From an uncultured Prevotellaceae bacterium (GTDB lineage: Bacteria > Bacteroidota > Bacteroidia > Bacteroidales > Bacteroidaceae), in assembly GCA_947176535.1 (NCBI GenBank), contig CAMWQU010000008.1, positions 1 through 64,000 of the forward strand: DNA of 64,000 nt, read 5' to 3'. How positions within the stretch are numbered: the first letter of the stretch is position 1; each line of letters opens with the position of its first letter. The position numbers were made by a program, and so were the translations under genes. Positions 55,241 to 64,000 of this stretch are shown piece after piece. Below the pieces are notes generated by a model. That model saw only the letters and a list, made by a program, of their open reading frames with translations, searched no databases and had not been told where the DNA came from.

Positions 55241-56809
55241 TTAAAACTCGCTTGAGAAGTGGAATCTTATGTGTTTGAAATCCTGCTGCGCCATCTGCAA
55301 CACGTAGCCCGAATCGGCCAAAAAGACATCGCGTCCCTCTCTGTCCTTGGCCATATATTGGTACTTCCTTTTCTTGAAGTTCTCCAGTTCGGCCTCGTCG
55401 TCGCTTTCTATCCAACAAGCCTTATAGAGGCTCAGCGGTTCCCAGCGGCACTTGGCTCCGTACTCGTTTTCCAGACGATACTGGATGACCTCGAACTGCA
55501 ACTGTCCGACGGTGCCGATAATCCTGCGGTTGTTGAACTGATTGACAAACAACTGAGCCACGCCCTCGTCCATCAACTGTTCGATGCCCTTCTGCAACTG
55601 TTTGGTCTTCATCGGGTCGGCATTCTCAATGTATTTGAACATCTCCGGCGAGAAAGAAGGCAAGCCGCGGAAGTGCATCATCTCGCCTTCCGTGAGCGTG
55701 TCTCCGATTTTGAACGTGCCGTTGTCGGGCAGACCGATGATGTCGCCGGGCCATGCCTCATCAATGGTGCTCTTCCTCTGAGCCATGAACTGCGTGGGAC
55801 TGCTGAAGCGCAACGTCTTGCCCTGCCGCACGTGCAGGTAGGGGGCGTTGCGTTGGAAGCGGCCCGAGCACACCTTACAGAAAGCGATGCACGAACGGTG
55901 ATTCGGGTCGATATTGGCCGTTATCTTGAAGATGAAACCCGTGAACTTCGGTTCTTCCGGTTTCACCTCGCGTTCCTCGGCCATAACGGGACGGGGCGAG
56001 GGAGCGATCTGCACGAAGCAGTTCAGCAATTCCTGCACGCCGAAGTTATTCAGTGCCGAACCGAAAAATACCGGGGCGATGCGTGCCTCAAGGTAGTCTT
56101 CCAGACGGAAAGGGTCATAAACGCCGTCGATGAGTTCCAGGTCGTCGCGGAGCTTGCCGGCATCTTCCTCGCCGACACATTCGGCAAGTGCCGGACTGTT
56201 CACGTCCACTTCCACTGTCTCCGTCACTTTCTGCTTATCGGGCGTGAAGAGGTTGAGGTTCTGTTCGTAAATATTATAAACGCCCTTGAACTTCAGGCCC
56301 TGATTGATGGGCCACGAGAGCGGACGCACCTTGATTTGGAGTTCCTCCTCCAGTTCGTCGAGCAAGTCGAAAGGGTCTTTACCCTCGCGATCCATCTTGT
56401 TGATAAAAATGATGACCGGAGTCTTGCGCATGCGACAAACGGCCATCAGTTTGCGCGTCTGCGCCTCCACGCCCTTGGCTCCATCAACCACGATGATACA
56501 GGAGTCCACGGCGGTGAGGGTGCGGAAAGTGTCTTCGGCAAAGTCCTGGTGACCCGGTGTGTCCAGAATGTTCACCTTGTAGCCCCGGTAGTCGAATTCC
56601 ATGACAGAGGTCGTGACACTGATTCCGCGCTGCTTCTCTATCTCCATCCAGTCACTGGTGGCTGTCTTTTTGATTTTGTTACTCTTCACGGCGCCGGCCA
56701 CTTGTATCTGACCACCAAAGAGCAGGAGTTTCTCCGTCAGTGTGGTCTTTCCCGCATCGGGGTGCGAGATGATGGCAAAGGTGCGACGCCTTGTTATTTC
56801 TTCGTTCAT
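55241..56809 (-). CDS. prfC: Peptide chain release factor 3
   Basis: GTPase that recycles RF1/RF2 after termination. The 522-residue protein carries P-loop [16 protein letters not shown], switch [20 protein letters not shown] ([18 protein letters not shown]) and the RF3-specific domains ([20 protein letters not shown]). It is one of two release-factor genes in the window, the other being prfA at 18768. The start is 26 bases after the DUF4924 gene and the following gene begins one base after its stop. Confidence 0.96.
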   Translation of the reverse strand: MNEEITRRRTFAIISHPDAGKTTLTEKLLLFGGQIQVAGAVKSNKIKKTATSDWMEIEKQRGISVTTSVMEFDYRGYKVNILDTPGHQDFAEDTFRTLTAVDSCIIVVDGAKGVEAQTRKLMAVCRMRKTPVIIFINKMDREGKDPFDLLDELEEELQIKVRPLSWPINQGLKFKGVYNIYEQNLNLFTPDKQKVTETVEVDVNSPALAECVGEEDAGKLRDDLELIDGVYDPFRLEDYLEARIAPVFFGSALNNFGVQELLNCFVQIAPSPRPVMAEEREVKPEEPKFTGFIFKITANIDPNHRSCIAFCKVCSGRFQRNAPYLHVRQGKTLRFSSPTQFMAQRKSTIDEAWPGDIIGLPDNGTFKIGDTLTEGEMMHFRGLPSFSPEMFKYIENADPMKTKQLQKGIEQLMDEGVAQLFVNQFNNRRIIGTVGQLQFEVIQYRLENEYGAKCRWEPLSLYKACWIESDDEAELENFKKRKYQYMAKDREGRDVFLADSGYVLQMAQQDFKHIRFHFSSEF

Positions 56810-56835
56810 AGGACTTATAGACTTTTAATAGGATG

Positions 56836-57375
56836 TTATAACTCAAGTTCGCCGTTCTTCTCTTTCTTCCGAGCATCCGCCAGAAGAGCCAAGAGATGGG
56901 TGATGGCCGAAACCGCGGTCTGCGTCTCCTTGCTAATTTCCTTATGCTGCGCACGCAGGAGCATCACGCCGTAGAGACAGTTCAGGCAGGTTTCCAGTTC
57001 TCCGGTTTCCTTGCTGCTGCGCGCACGCAACTCGACGATGAAAGGAAGTGCCTTGTAGTAGGCAGCCGAATAGAACGGATGTTTCGGACTGCCGAGTAGC
57101 TGAACGTGAAGGTCGGTAAGCAGCGACAGGGTGCCCCGGTTAATTTGCAGATGGCCGGTCGTCTGGCAGCCCTCCTCACGCATCATGCGGATGAGGTCAG
57201 CATACCACCGGGCCGTCTCCCGGGCTTCCGCATCGGGCAGGCCGAAGCGGGGCACATACTCCCGGGCGATGCGTTCTTCGTCGAGGTCGTAGGCCCGTAA
57301 CGTGTCCTCCAGTTGCCACATGTAGAGCAAATACTCACATACGTTGTTTTCTTTCAGTTGTCCGGCTATCTTCAT
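56836..57375 (-). CDS. DUF4924 family protein
   Basis: A 179-residue, probably all-helical cytoplasmic protein restricted, as far as I know, to Bacteroidetes and of unknown function. Recognised by IAGQLKENNVCEYLLYMWQL and GHLQINRGTLSLLTDLHVQL. There is no signal peptide or known catalytic motif; the C-terminus is a basic tail (ADARKKEKNGELEL). It lies between a LysE-type transporter gene (36 bases upstream) and prfC, in one minus-strand run. Confidence 0.8.
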   Translation of the reverse strand: MKIAGQLKENNVCEYLLYMWQLEDTLRAYDLDEERIAREYVPRFGLPDAEARETARWYADLIRMMREEGCQTTGHLQINRGTLSLLTDLHVQLLGSPKHPFYSAAYYKALPFIVELRARSSKETGELETCLNCLYGVMLLRAQHKEISKETQTAVSAITHLLALLADARKKEKNGELEL

Positions 57376-57411
57376 TTCAGGGAGAGGTTACAGTTTGGTT
57401 TCAGTATTCAT

Positions 57412-58074
57412 TCAATACAACGATTTTCCACGGAGGGTAAAATAGAATCCCAGCGCCGAGAACACCATGACGACAATGCCGATGATGCGATTGAGCCACA
57501 GCACGCCGCGCATATCAAAGCGCGTGCGCACCTTGCTAATGGAATAAGTGAGGCCGTACCACCACAGCAGCGAGCCTGCCACAATGGCCAGATAGCCCAT
57601 TCCCATCTCCATGGGATGGTCGGGAACGACGAAGGCGAAACGGGCATACAACGCCACGAAGAGGAAGACAATGAGCGGATTGCTCAGCGTGACGAGGAAG
57701 CCCGTGAGGCCGTTCTGGAACAGCGTGCCGCGTTTTCCCGAAACCGGATGAACGGCATGTACGGGATTGGAACGGTACGTGTAGCAGCCAAAGAGGAAGA
57801 GCATGACAGCTCCCGTGAGCTGCAACACATACATGTTGCGCGGACGCTCCACAAACTCCATGACGAAACTCATGCCCAGACCGGTCACGAGTGCGTAGAA
57901 CACGTCGCTCACTGCCGCTCCCAGGCCCGTAGCGAAGCCATACCAGCGGCCCTTGTTGAGGGTGCGCTGCACCGTGAGCACACCGACCGGCCCCATCGGA
58001 GCCGAAACGACCATGCCGATTACAAGTCCCTTGACAATGAGGTCTATCGCGTCTACATGTTGTATCCACATCAT
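57412..58074 (-). CDS. LysE-family translocator
   Basis: Inner-membrane exporter of about 220 residues with six hydrophobic helices. ATG 58074 (or 58071) is chosen: the frame is open to 58149 but that part reads through promoter sequence, and MWIQHVDAIDLIVKGLVIGM is a normal start. The LysE/RhtB signature is SAPMGPVGVLTVQRTLNKG; the next helices include FVTLSNPLIVFLFVALYARF-like segments. Family members export amino acids; the substrate is unknown. A TATCTTTG box at 58083-58090 lies very close, implying a very short leader. Confidence 0.85.
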   Translation of the reverse strand: MMWIQHVDAIDLIVKGLVIGMVVSAPMGPVGVLTVQRTLNKGRWYGFATGLGAAVSDVFYALVTGLGMSFVMEFVERPRNMYVLQLTGAVMLFLFGCYTYRSNPVHAVHPVSGKRGTLFQNGLTGFLVTLSNPLIVFLFVALYARFAFVVPDHPMEMGMGYLAIVAGSLLWWYGLTYSISKVRTRFDMRGVLWLNRIIGIVVMVFSALGFYFTLRGKSLY

Positions 58075-58082
58075 ACGTGGCG

Positions 58083-58090
58083 CAAAGATA
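58083..58090 (-). promoter_or_regulatory. -7 box for the LysE-DUF4924-prfC run
   Basis: Minus strand TATCTTTG at 58083-58090; no -33 match at the proper distance. It would place the transcription start only a few bases before ATG 58074, deciding against the longer open frame. Confidence 0.5.
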
Positions 58091-58172
58091 CAATATTTTT
58101 TGCAAACGCGCGGTCTATCCGGGTGGAAACTTACGGACGAGCCGTTCACACACGCAAAATACAGGCTGTCCG

Positions 58173-58316
58173 CTTATAGATATAAGGAACGCGCATACGC
58201 GCACACGGGCGCACACGCATAGCAGGACGGGCCTCGGTCCATAGCGGGACGGAGCCTCGACAATAGGAGGATTGCGGCCCGTCCATAGCGGGACCAAACG
58301 GCGACGTCCCCGAGGC
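58173..58316 (-). repeat. 22-base-period repeat array, copy D
   Basis: Units at 58215, 58237, 58259, 58281 and a diverged one at 58303, exact 22-base period. GTCCATAGCGGGAC is intact at 58237 and 58281. On the minus strand the array ends with ACGCATAG-type unit, an alternating G+C tract (58187-58220) and CCTTATATCTATAAG, closely matching copy A. It follows the rubrerythrin gene and its terminator on the same strand. Confidence 0.9.
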
Positions 58317-58363
58317 CGAAATTCACACGACGGCTGCCCGAGGCACGAAGGAAGGATAAGGGC

Positions 58364-58397
58364 AAAGAAAAAGAGGGCCGGATTTCCTCTGGCCCTC
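58364..58397 (-). terminator. Terminator of the rubrerythrin gene
   Basis: Minus strand GAGGGCC (58391-58397) pairs with GGCCCTC (58373-58379), then TTTTTCTTT. Repeat array D begins about 50 bases further on. The same CTTTTTCTTTGC follows the hairpin before array A. Confidence 0.85.
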
Positions 58398-58426
58398 CCC
58401 TGCTCTATCGGGGTATTTCCTCGATA

Positions 58427-58984
58427 TTATTTACCGAAGTAGCGCTTCAGCAGACCGGCGAAACCGGCACCGTGACGGGCTTCGTCCTTGGCCATTTCGT
58501 GAACCGTGTCGTGAATGGCATCGAAACCGGCAGCCTTAGCGTTCTTGGCAATGCGGAACTTATCCTCGCAGGCACCTGCCTCGGCAAGCGCACGCTTCTC
58601 CAGATTCGTCTTGGTGTCCCATACGCATTCGCCCAGCAGTTCGGCAAAGCGGCTGGCGTGGTCGGCCTCCTCGAAAGCATAGCGCTTGAAAGCCTCTGCG
58701 ATTTCGGGATAACCCTCGCGGTCGGCCTGACGGGCCATGGCCAGATACATACCCACCTCGCCGCACTCACCGTTGAAGTGGTTGCGCAGGTCGGCAATCA
58801 TTTCCTCGCTGACGCCTTCGGGCTTGCCGTCACCAATCTTATGAACGGTGGCATAAACCATTTCAGCATCTTCTTTCACTTCTGAGAACTTGCTGGCAGG
58901 AGCATTGCAGACGGGGCAATGTTCGGGAGCCTCGGTGCCTTCGTGGATGTATCCACAAACGGCGCAAATAAACTTCTTGTTCAT
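58427..58984 (-). CDS. Rubrerythrin (reverse type, N-terminal rubredoxin domain)
   Basis: Peroxide-reducing diiron protein of the oxidative stress defence of anaerobes. The 185-residue protein begins with a rubredoxin-like iron site, CAVCG and CPVC within the first 26 residues, followed by a four-helix ferritin-like domain with the diiron ligands ([49 protein letters not shown]). The rubredoxin-first order marks the reverse rubrerythrin type. It has a promoter at 59078-59109 and its own terminator. Confidence 0.93.
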   Translation of the reverse strand: MNKKFICAVCGYIHEGTEAPEHCPVCNAPASKFSEVKEDAEMVYATVHKIGDGKPEGVSEEMIADLRNHFNGECGEVGMYLAMARQADREGYPEIAEAFKRYAFEEADHASRFAELLGECVWDTKTNLEKRALAEAGACEDKFRIAKNAKAAGFDAIHDTVHEMAKDEARHGAGFAGLLKRYFGK

Positions 58985-59077
58985 AATCTTACATCATTTA
59001 TTAGGTTAATAACTACTGTCTCGTCACTATTCATTTTCGTAAGGGCCGGTGCAGACCTCCCTCATCACTATGCGCTG

Positions 59078-59109
59078 CAAAGATAGTAATAAATGCAGAA
59101 TTACAGAAA
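59078..59109 (-). promoter_or_regulatory. Promoter of the rubrerythrin gene
   Basis: Minus strand TTTC (59106-59109), 20 bases, TATCTTTG (59078-59085). Start near 59072, giving a leader of about 88 bases with room for regulation; no clear operator is visible. Confidence 0.65.
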
Positions 59110-59187
59110 GAGTGGCCGGAAAAATAAAATTATTTTGCATTTGGCATCCGTTATTCACATTTTTTGCTTACCTTTGTCTCTCGTTAT

Positions 59188-59260
59188 GCGATAGTAGCTC
59201 AGTTGGTAGAGCATTGGCTTCCCAAGCCGAGGGTCGCGGGTTCGAGTCCCGTCTGTCGCT
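59188..59260 (+). tRNA. tRNA-Gly (anticodon CCC)
   Basis: Full cloverleaf: acceptor GCGATAG with CTGTCGC (one G-U), D arm GCTC..GAGC, anticodon stem TTGGC/GCCGA with loop TTCCCAA (anticodon CCC), T arm GCGGG-TTCGAGT-CCCGT, discriminator T at 59260. CCA is not encoded. A TACCTTTG box at 59169-59176 lies just upstream. Confidence 0.95.
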
Positions 59261-59271
59261 CTGAGACAACC

Positions 59272-59344
59272 GACAATTCACAATGCACAATTCAGATGCC
59301 CTGAGGGCCGAAAGCAACAGACTGATTGTACATTGTGAATTGTC
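59272..59344. repeat. Inverted repeat between tRNA-Gly and nadE
   Basis: GACAATTCACAATG (59272-59285) pairs perfectly with 59331-59344; after one mismatch the pairing continues ACAAT (59287-59291) with ATTGT (59325-59329). About 19 bp in all with a 33-base loop. It is AT-rich and resembles mini-palindromes common in Bacteroidales spacers; no T tract, so not a plain terminator. Confidence 0.75.
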
Positions 59345-59370
59345 AATTATAAACGTAAATTGAATTTCTT

Positions 59371-61299
59371 ATGAACTATGGTTTCGTGAAAGTGGCAGCG
59401 GCCGTACCTATGGTAAAGGTGGGCGACTGCAAGTATAACGTGGAGCAAATCGAATCACAGATTATCCAAGCCAACAATCAAGGGGTGGAAATCATCTGTT
59501 TTCCGGAACTGGCCGTGACGTCCTACTCCTGCGGCGACCTCTTCTTCCAACGGTTCATTCTCGACGAGGCCGAGATGGCACTGATTAACCTGATGAATTT
59601 TACCCGCTCGATGAACATTATCTGCATCGTGGGCGCGCCGGTGCCCTTCCGGGGAGGAATCATCAACTGCGCGGCCGTGCTGCAAAAGGGAAAAATTCTG
59701 GGACTGGTGCCGAAGACGTTCCTGCCCAACTACAAGGAGTTCAGCGAACAGCGGTGGTTCGTCAGCGCACTCGACATACCCGATGACAATGTACTCATCT
59801 GCGGACAGCAGGTGCGCGTGTCCGCCCACCAGATATTCAAGACTCCGTCCTGCACGTTCGGCATAGAAATCTGCGAGGACATCTGGGCCCCCATCCCTCC
59901 CTCGTCCGTATTGGCGTTGCAGGGTGCCGACATCATATTCAATCTGAGCGCAAACACGGACAGCGCAGGAAAATACGATTATCTGCGTTCACTCGTGCGG
60001 CAACAAAGTGCCCGCTGTCTGGCCGGGTACATCTACGTGGCCTGCGGATTCGGAGAGAGCACGACAAGCGTGGTATTCACCGGAAAGACTTTCATTGCCG
60101 AGAACGGTACTCTGCTGAGCGAAGGCCCCCGGCACACGTTGGAAGAAATTTTGTCCGTCAGCGAAATCGACATCGAATATCTGCGCTGCGAGCGACGTAA
60201 GAGCACCACATTCAACACGAACGCCGCAATGTATAACGACAAACCCATACATTACATGGAGACGGCAGGCATCATGCAGGAGGGCTTCGAACTGAACCGA
60301 AGCATCGACCCGCATCCGTTTGTTCCGGCCGAAGAGCAGAAACGGAGCGACCGCTGCGAGGACGTCTTCCTGATTCAGTGCGACGGACTGGCCAAACGTA
60401 TCGTACATACGAACTGCGAAACGGTGGTCATAGGCATTTCGGGCGGACTGGACTCCACATTGGCCCTGCTCGTGTGCGCCAAGACGTTCGACCGTCTCGG
60501 TAAGAGCCGACGGGGCATCATCGGAATCACCATGCCGGGATTCGGCACCACGGATCGCACTTATACCAACGCCATCCGGCTCATGCAGCAACTGGGCATC
60601 ACCATCCGCGAAATCAATATCAAGGAGGCTTGCCTGCAACATTTCAAAGACCTCGGCCATGATGCGGAGAAGCATGACGTCACCTACGAGAACAGTCAGG
60701 CACGCGAGCGGACTCAGATTCTGATGGACGCGGCAAATCAGATGAACGGTTTCGTGGTTGGAACGGGCGACCTCTCGGAACTGGCCCTCGGATGGGCCAC
60801 CTACAACGGCGACCACATGAGCATGTACGGTGTAAACGCTTCAGTGCCCAAAACACTCGTCCGGTATATCGTCAGTTGGGCGGCCTCGAACATGGAGGAC
60901 AAGGCCACGGCGGAAACGCTACTCGACATTCTCGGTACTCCCATAAGTCCCGAACTCGTTCCGGCAGACGAAAACGGCAACATTCAGCAAAAGACGGAAA
61001 GCATCGTCGGGCCGTATGAGCTGCACGACTTCTTCCTATATTATATGCTCCGCAGCGGGTACCGTCCCAAAAAGATATTCATGCTGACGAAGCAGGCATT
61101 CGGCGACGCCTACACGGAGGAGGAAATCAAGAAATGGTTAAAGACTTTCTACCGCAGATTCTTCACTCAGCAGTACAAACGCAACTGCATGCCGGACGGC
61201 CCGAAAGTGGGTTATATCGGGCTTTCGCCGCATGGTGACTGGGTCATGCCGAGCGATGTCTCCTGCGAAGCGTGGATAGCCGAGTGCGACGGCCTTTAA
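59371..61299 (+). CDS. nadE: NAD+ synthase, glutamine-hydrolysing
   Basis: Amidates deamido-NAD to NAD using ammonia from glutamine. The 642-residue protein joins an N-terminal nitrilase-type glutaminase (about residues 1-300) with its Glu-Lys-Cys triad in ICFPELAVTSYSCGD, VPKTFLPNYKEF and FGIEICEDIWAP, to a C-terminal ATP pyrophosphatase synthetase with the P-loop VIGISGGLDSTLALLV and GTGDLSELALGWATYNGDHM. The two-domain form can use glutamine directly. Monocistronic by context. Confidence 0.96.
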   Translation: MNYGFVKVAAAVPMVKVGDCKYNVEQIESQIIQANNQGVEIICFPELAVTSYSCGDLFFQRFILDEAEMALINLMNFTRSMNIICIVGAPVPFRGGIINCAAVLQKGKILGLVPKTFLPNYKEFSEQRWFVSALDIPDDNVLICGQQVRVSAHQIFKTPSCTFGIEICEDIWAPIPPSSVLALQGADIIFNLSANTDSAGKYDYLRSLVRQQSARCLAGYIYVACGFGESTTSVVFTGKTFIAENGTLLSEGPRHTLEEILSVSEIDIEYLRCERRKSTTFNTNAAMYNDKPIHYMETAGIMQEGFELNRSIDPHPFVPAEEQKRSDRCEDVFLIQCDGLAKRIVHTNCETVVIGISGGLDSTLALLVCAKTFDRLGKSRRGIIGITMPGFGTTDRTYTNAIRLMQQLGITIREINIKEACLQHFKDLGHDAEKHDVTYENSQARERTQILMDAANQMNGFVVGTGDLSELALGWATYNGDHMSMYGVNASVPKTLVRYIVSWAASNMEDKATAETLLDILGTPISPELVPADENGNIQQKTESIVGPYELHDFFLYYMLRSGYRPKKIFMLTKQAFGDAYTEEEIKKWLKTFYRRFFTQQYKRNCMPDGPKVGYIGLSPHGDWVMPSDVSCEAWIAECDGL

Positions 61300-61452
61300 G
61301 CGGTGTGGGGGGGGTAGAAGTACCGTTAATACGGCTTTAACACGGTATTCCGCGAAAAAAAGATGGCAAAACGCTCTTGTATATGAAAAAATATATTAAC
61401 TTTGTACTAAGAATCGAACGACAAAGCAACATATTTTAAATATACACACATT

Positions 61453-61728
61453 ATGACAAAACAAGAGTTAGCAAAAGAGATCGCAACAAAGACTGGTGTG
61501 GACCAGCCTACCGTATTAGCTTGTGTTGAGGGCCTGATGGCTACAATTAAAGAGAGCCTCGTGAACGGAGAACCCGTTTATCTGCGCGGATTCGGAAGTT
61601 TCATTCTGAAGCAGAGAGCTGAGAAGACCGCACGCAACATCTCCAAGAACACGACACTGGTCATCCCCGCACACAACATACCTGCATTCAAACCCTGCAA
61701 AGAGTTTTTGGCCCAGGTAAAAGACTAA
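61453..61728 (+). CDS. HU/IHF-family DNA-binding protein
   Basis: Nucleoid protein of 91 residues. It shows MTKQELAKEIATKTGVDQPT, the GFGSF turn (VYLRGFGSFILKQR) and the DNA-binding beta-arm with IPAHNIPAFKPCKEF. Single HU subunit of normal length; whether it homodimerises or pairs with another subunit cannot be told. A TAACTTTG box (61397-61404) lies 48 bases upstream with a suboptimally spaced CTTG, and a strong terminator follows. Confidence 0.95.
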   Translation: MTKQELAKEIATKTGVDQPTVLACVEGLMATIKESLVNGEPVYLRGFGSFILKQRAEKTARNISKNTTLVIPAHNIPAFKPCKEFLAQVKD

Positions 61729-61747
61729 CTGCGGAGCATCCTAAGAA

Positions 61748-61790
61748 AAACAATAGCCCTGGCCGTAAAAGGTTAGGGCTATTGTTTATA
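61748..61790 (+). terminator. Intrinsic terminator of the HU gene
   Basis: Perfect 13-bp stem, 61748-61760 with 61775-61787, 14-base loop, with the closing T run inside the 3' arm. Confidence 0.88.
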
Positions 61791-61840
61791 TTTCACAACT
61801 CCACCACTTCCTGAAACATCCATAACCCAAGACATCTGAT

Positions 61841-62722
61841 ATGACACACATTCTTCAAAACCGGAACCTGTCCATCACAATAAATGAAAAAGGAGCGGAA
61901 CTTCAGCGCATCTTTCGGAAGCCTACGCAGGAAATCTTATGGTCGGGAGACGCCAAATACTGGCACGGACAGTCCCCCATTCTTTTCCCCAGTGTCGGCA
62001 GTTGCGCCAACGGCAAGGCATACTTCCGGGGAGAGGAATTAGCTATGCCCAAACACGGTGTGGTGCACGGTATGCAGTTCAGCGTAACGGAGAAAACAGA
62101 AGACAGTATCACACTATCCGTCACGGACAATGCAGAGACCCGCACACACTATCCCTACGCATTCTCATTTCGGGTGACTTATAAACTTCAGGAAGATACC
62201 ATAGCCATAACCTTTGAAGTGGAGAATCCCAACGACACGGAACTACCCTACCAGTTAGGAGCCCATCCGGCTTTTCTGTTGCCTCAGTTCAACGAACAGG
62301 ACGAGGTACACGGCTATCTGGGATTCGACATTCAGGATAAACTGGTAAGCAACGGCTTAAAGCCCGGAGGATTGCTTTGGCCGGAAGGCTCTTTTGACGT
62401 TCCCCTCAATCAGGAGCATCTGCTCCCCTTGGGCAATCATACGTTCGACTGCGACACTATCCTCGACTCGCGCGGGCAGGCAAAAGAGTGTACGCTCTAC
62501 GATAAGGATAAGCAGCCTTTGGTTCGGGTGCAATTTGACTCTCCCATTTTGGCCTTGTGGGCACCCTGTGGAGGTTGCGCACCGTTCGTCTGCATCGAAC
62601 CTTGGTGGGGATGCTGCGATAAGTTTGATTATAAAGGAGAGTTTGCGGAACGCCCCTGGGGCAGAATAGTAGCTCCGGGAGAAGTACAGAAAACGAAGTA
62701 TTCGATTACAATTCTTCGGTAG
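61841..62722 (+). CDS. Aldose 1-epimerase-family (GalM/YeaD-like) protein
   Basis: A 293-residue cytoplasmic beta-sandwich protein of the mutarotase superfamily. Typical regions are LSITINEKGAELQRIFRK, ILFPSVGSCANGKAYFRGEE, AMPKHGVVHGMQFSVTEK with the substrate His, YQLGAHPAFLLP with the catalytic His, and FVCIEPWWGCCD with the catalytic Glu. The MPxHG start places it near the Lacx/YeaD-like subgroup acting on various aldoses or hexose-6-phosphates; the substrate is open. Its 3' end overlaps the convergent rarA gene by 17 bases. Confidence 0.9.
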   Translation: MTHILQNRNLSITINEKGAELQRIFRKPTQEILWSGDAKYWHGQSPILFPSVGSCANGKAYFRGEELAMPKHGVVHGMQFSVTEKTEDSITLSVTDNAETRTHYPYAFSFRVTYKLQEDTIAITFEVENPNDTELPYQLGAHPAFLLPQFNEQDEVHGYLGFDIQDKLVSNGLKPGGLLWPEGSFDVPLNQEHLLPLGNHTFDCDTILDSRGQAKECTLYDKDKQPLVRVQFDSPILALWAPCGGCAPFVCIEPWWGCCDKFDYKGEFAERPWGRIVAPGEVQKTKYSITILR

Positions 62723-64000
62723 GCGACGCATCGTGGGGCCCGGCAGACATAAACCGGTCTCCCCATAATTGCTGCATACGTTCGCGAAGTTTCAATTCGG
62801 AAGGATTATTCTGAGGTTGCCAGAAACGGGTTCCCTGCAACGCATCGGGCAGGAACTGCTGATTGACGAAGTTTCCCTCGTAGTCATGAGCATACTTGTA
62901 ATTCTGACTATACCCCAATTCTTTCATTAACGCAGTGGGCGCATTGCGCAGATGCAACGGAACAGGCTGGTTACCACTTTGCCGGACTTCGGCCTGAGCC
63001 TTGTTGATTCCCATATAGGCCGAATTACTTTTCGGACTTGTTGCCAAGTAAACCGTAGCCTCGGCCAACGGTATGCGACCCTCCGGCCAACCTATCTTCA
63101 TAACGGTATCAAAAGCGGCATTAGCCAACAGAAGAGCATTCGGATTGGCCAGACCAATATCCTCGGCCGCACTGATGACAAGGCGACGGGCGATAAACGC
63201 AGGATCCTCACCTCCCTCTATCATACGGGCCAACCAATAAAGGGCACCATCAGGGTCGCTTCCCCGGATGCTCTTGATAAAAGCGGAAATAATGTCGTAG
63301 TGCATCTCCCCGTCCTTATCATAAGCCAACGGATTTTGTTGCAGACGCTCAGTCACCAAAGCATCTGTAACGATAAGTGTTTCATCTTTCTCTACGGCTT
63401 CCGACAGCAAATCTATAATGTTCAGCAATTTGCGCGCATCGCCGCCGCTGAACCGCAGCAGGGCATCCGTTTCCCGTAGCTCTATCCGAAGGTCACGCAA
63501 TACAACATCCTTCTCTATTGCGCGATGCGCCAGTTCCAACAGGTCGTCCTTACCAAGAGACTTCAGGACATAGACCTGACAGCGACTGAGCAGAGGACGA
63601 ATGACCTCGAACGAGGGATTTTCGGTAGTGGCACCAATCAGTGTGATAATCCCCTGCTCCACGGCTCCCAGCAGACTATCCTGCTGCGACTTCGAGAAAC
63701 GATGGATTTCGTCGATGAACAAAATCGGAGCGGCCGTATTGAAGAAGCGGTTCGATTTGGCTTTCTCCACCACCTCACGAACATCTTTCACACCACTGGA
63801 GATGGCCGAAAGCGTGTAGAACGGAGTTTGCAACTGATGGGCGATAATGCCGGCTAACGTAGTTTTACCAACTCCGGGAGGGCCCCAAAGAATGAAACTC
63901 GACACCTTACCGGAGGCTATCATACGACGCAAAACAGCCCCTTCACCGACCAGATGCTTCTGGCCGATGTAATCGTCAAGTGACGTCGGGCGCATTCTTT
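62706..64000 (-). CDS. rarA: Replication-associated recombination protein A (5' end outside window)
   Basis: AAA+ ATPase of the RarA/MgsA/WRNIP1 family acting at stalled replication forks. At least 430 residues are visible; the codon before the Met at 63995 is AGA (Arg) in frame, and homologues continue with a short AER segment, so the true start lies beyond the right edge. Walker A WGPPGVGKTTLAG, Walker B LFIDEIHRFSKSQQDSLL, sensor 1 ATTENPSFEV and the C-terminal tetramerisation region (ALYWLARMIEGGEDPAFIAR) are present. It converges on the epimerase gene with a 17-base overlap. Confidence 0.95.
   Translation of the reverse strand, partial: RMRPTSLDDYIGQKHLVGEGAVLRRMIASGKVSSFILWGPPGVGKTTLAGIIAHQLQTPFYTLSAISSGVKDVREVVEKAKSNRFFNTAAPILFIDEIHRFSKSQQDSLLGAVEQGIITLIGATTENPSFEVIRPLLSRCQVYVLKSLGKDDLLELAHRAIEKDVVLRDLRIELRETDALLRFSGGDARKLLNIIDLLSEAVEKDETLIVTDALVTERLQQNPLAYDKDGEMHYDIISAFIKSIRGSDPDGALYWLARMIEGGEDPAFIARRLVISAAEDIGLANPNALLLANAAFDTVMKIGWPEGRIPLAEATVYLATSPKSNSAYMGINKAQAEVRQSGNQPVPLHLRNAPTALMKELGYSQNYKYAHDYEGNFVNQQFLPDALQGTRFWQPQNNPSELKLRERMQQLWGDRFMSAGPHDASPTEEL

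Noticed and set aside
55259-56974. Plus-strand ORF of 571 codons opposite prfC
   Set aside because: Entirely antisense to a complete RF3 gene and without recognisable motifs.
58075-58149. Longer start of the LysE-type protein
   Set aside because: The extension crosses a promoter box and is hydrophilic and unlike the family N-terminus.

Overview
The window is a piece of a Bacteroidales chromosome, Bacteroides- or Paraprevotella/Prevotella-like. The evidence is: many promoters of the Bacteroidetes primary-sigma type (TTTG, about 20 bases, TAnnTTTG), few Shine-Dalgarno sequences, SusC/SusD pairs with lipobox-plus-acidic export signals, an LpxC-FabZ fusion, a fused KdsA-like DAHP synthase/chorismate mutase, and gene orders (purM-prfA-pyrF, lpxD-lpxC/fabZ-lpxA-miaA) typical of that order. 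I cannot name the species from sequence alone.

Layout. 1-1900: 3' part of a GH20 hexosaminidase. 1916-6980: aromatic amino acid operon (pheA, aminotransferase, DAHP synthase/chorismate mutase, tyrA, Gfo/Idh oxidoreductase) preceded by what looks like a complete Phe/Tyr leader-peptide attenuator. 7067-13029: mostly minus-strand secreted proteins (DUF2264, DUF1573, a Spy/CpxP-like protein with an unusual Cys repeat, an LRR fragment, a DUF5715-like protein) and a plus-strand M64 peptidase. 13115-25468: housekeeping genes on the plus strand (phoH, purC, menG, aroE, patatin, purM, prfA, pyrF, lpxD, lpxC/fabZ, lpxA, a pRiA4b-type ORF, miaA). 25572-29575: GH43 plus a large GH128-type enzyme. 30220-48702: a long operon with two SusC/SusD pairs and three FAS1-domain lipoproteins, with no regulator and no enzyme inside. 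48966-58984: minus-strand housekeeping genes (comEC, rpe with a newly noticed 36-aa ORF, ECF sigma, fmt, ClC, Sua5-type synthase, prfC, DUF4924, LysE type, rubrerythrin). 59188-64000: tRNA-Gly(CCC), nadE, HU, an aldose epimerase-like gene and rarA (5' end cut by the window).

Two non-coding signals stand out. The first is the pheA leader: a 23-codon ORF with a Phe/Tyr-rich run (FQAYFYYFYF), an 11-bp antiterminator helix that starts just before the leader stop codon, and a strong competing terminator just before pheA. The second is a family of four intergenic repeat arrays (12072-12215, 29592-29728, 48801-48934, 58173-58316). Each has about five units on an exact 22-base period (14-base core GTCCATAGCGGGAC plus an 8-base spacer) and ends in an alternating purine/pyrimidine G+C tract followed by an AT-rich end. 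All four lie just downstream of a gene and read in the same direction as it. I know of no described element with this structure.
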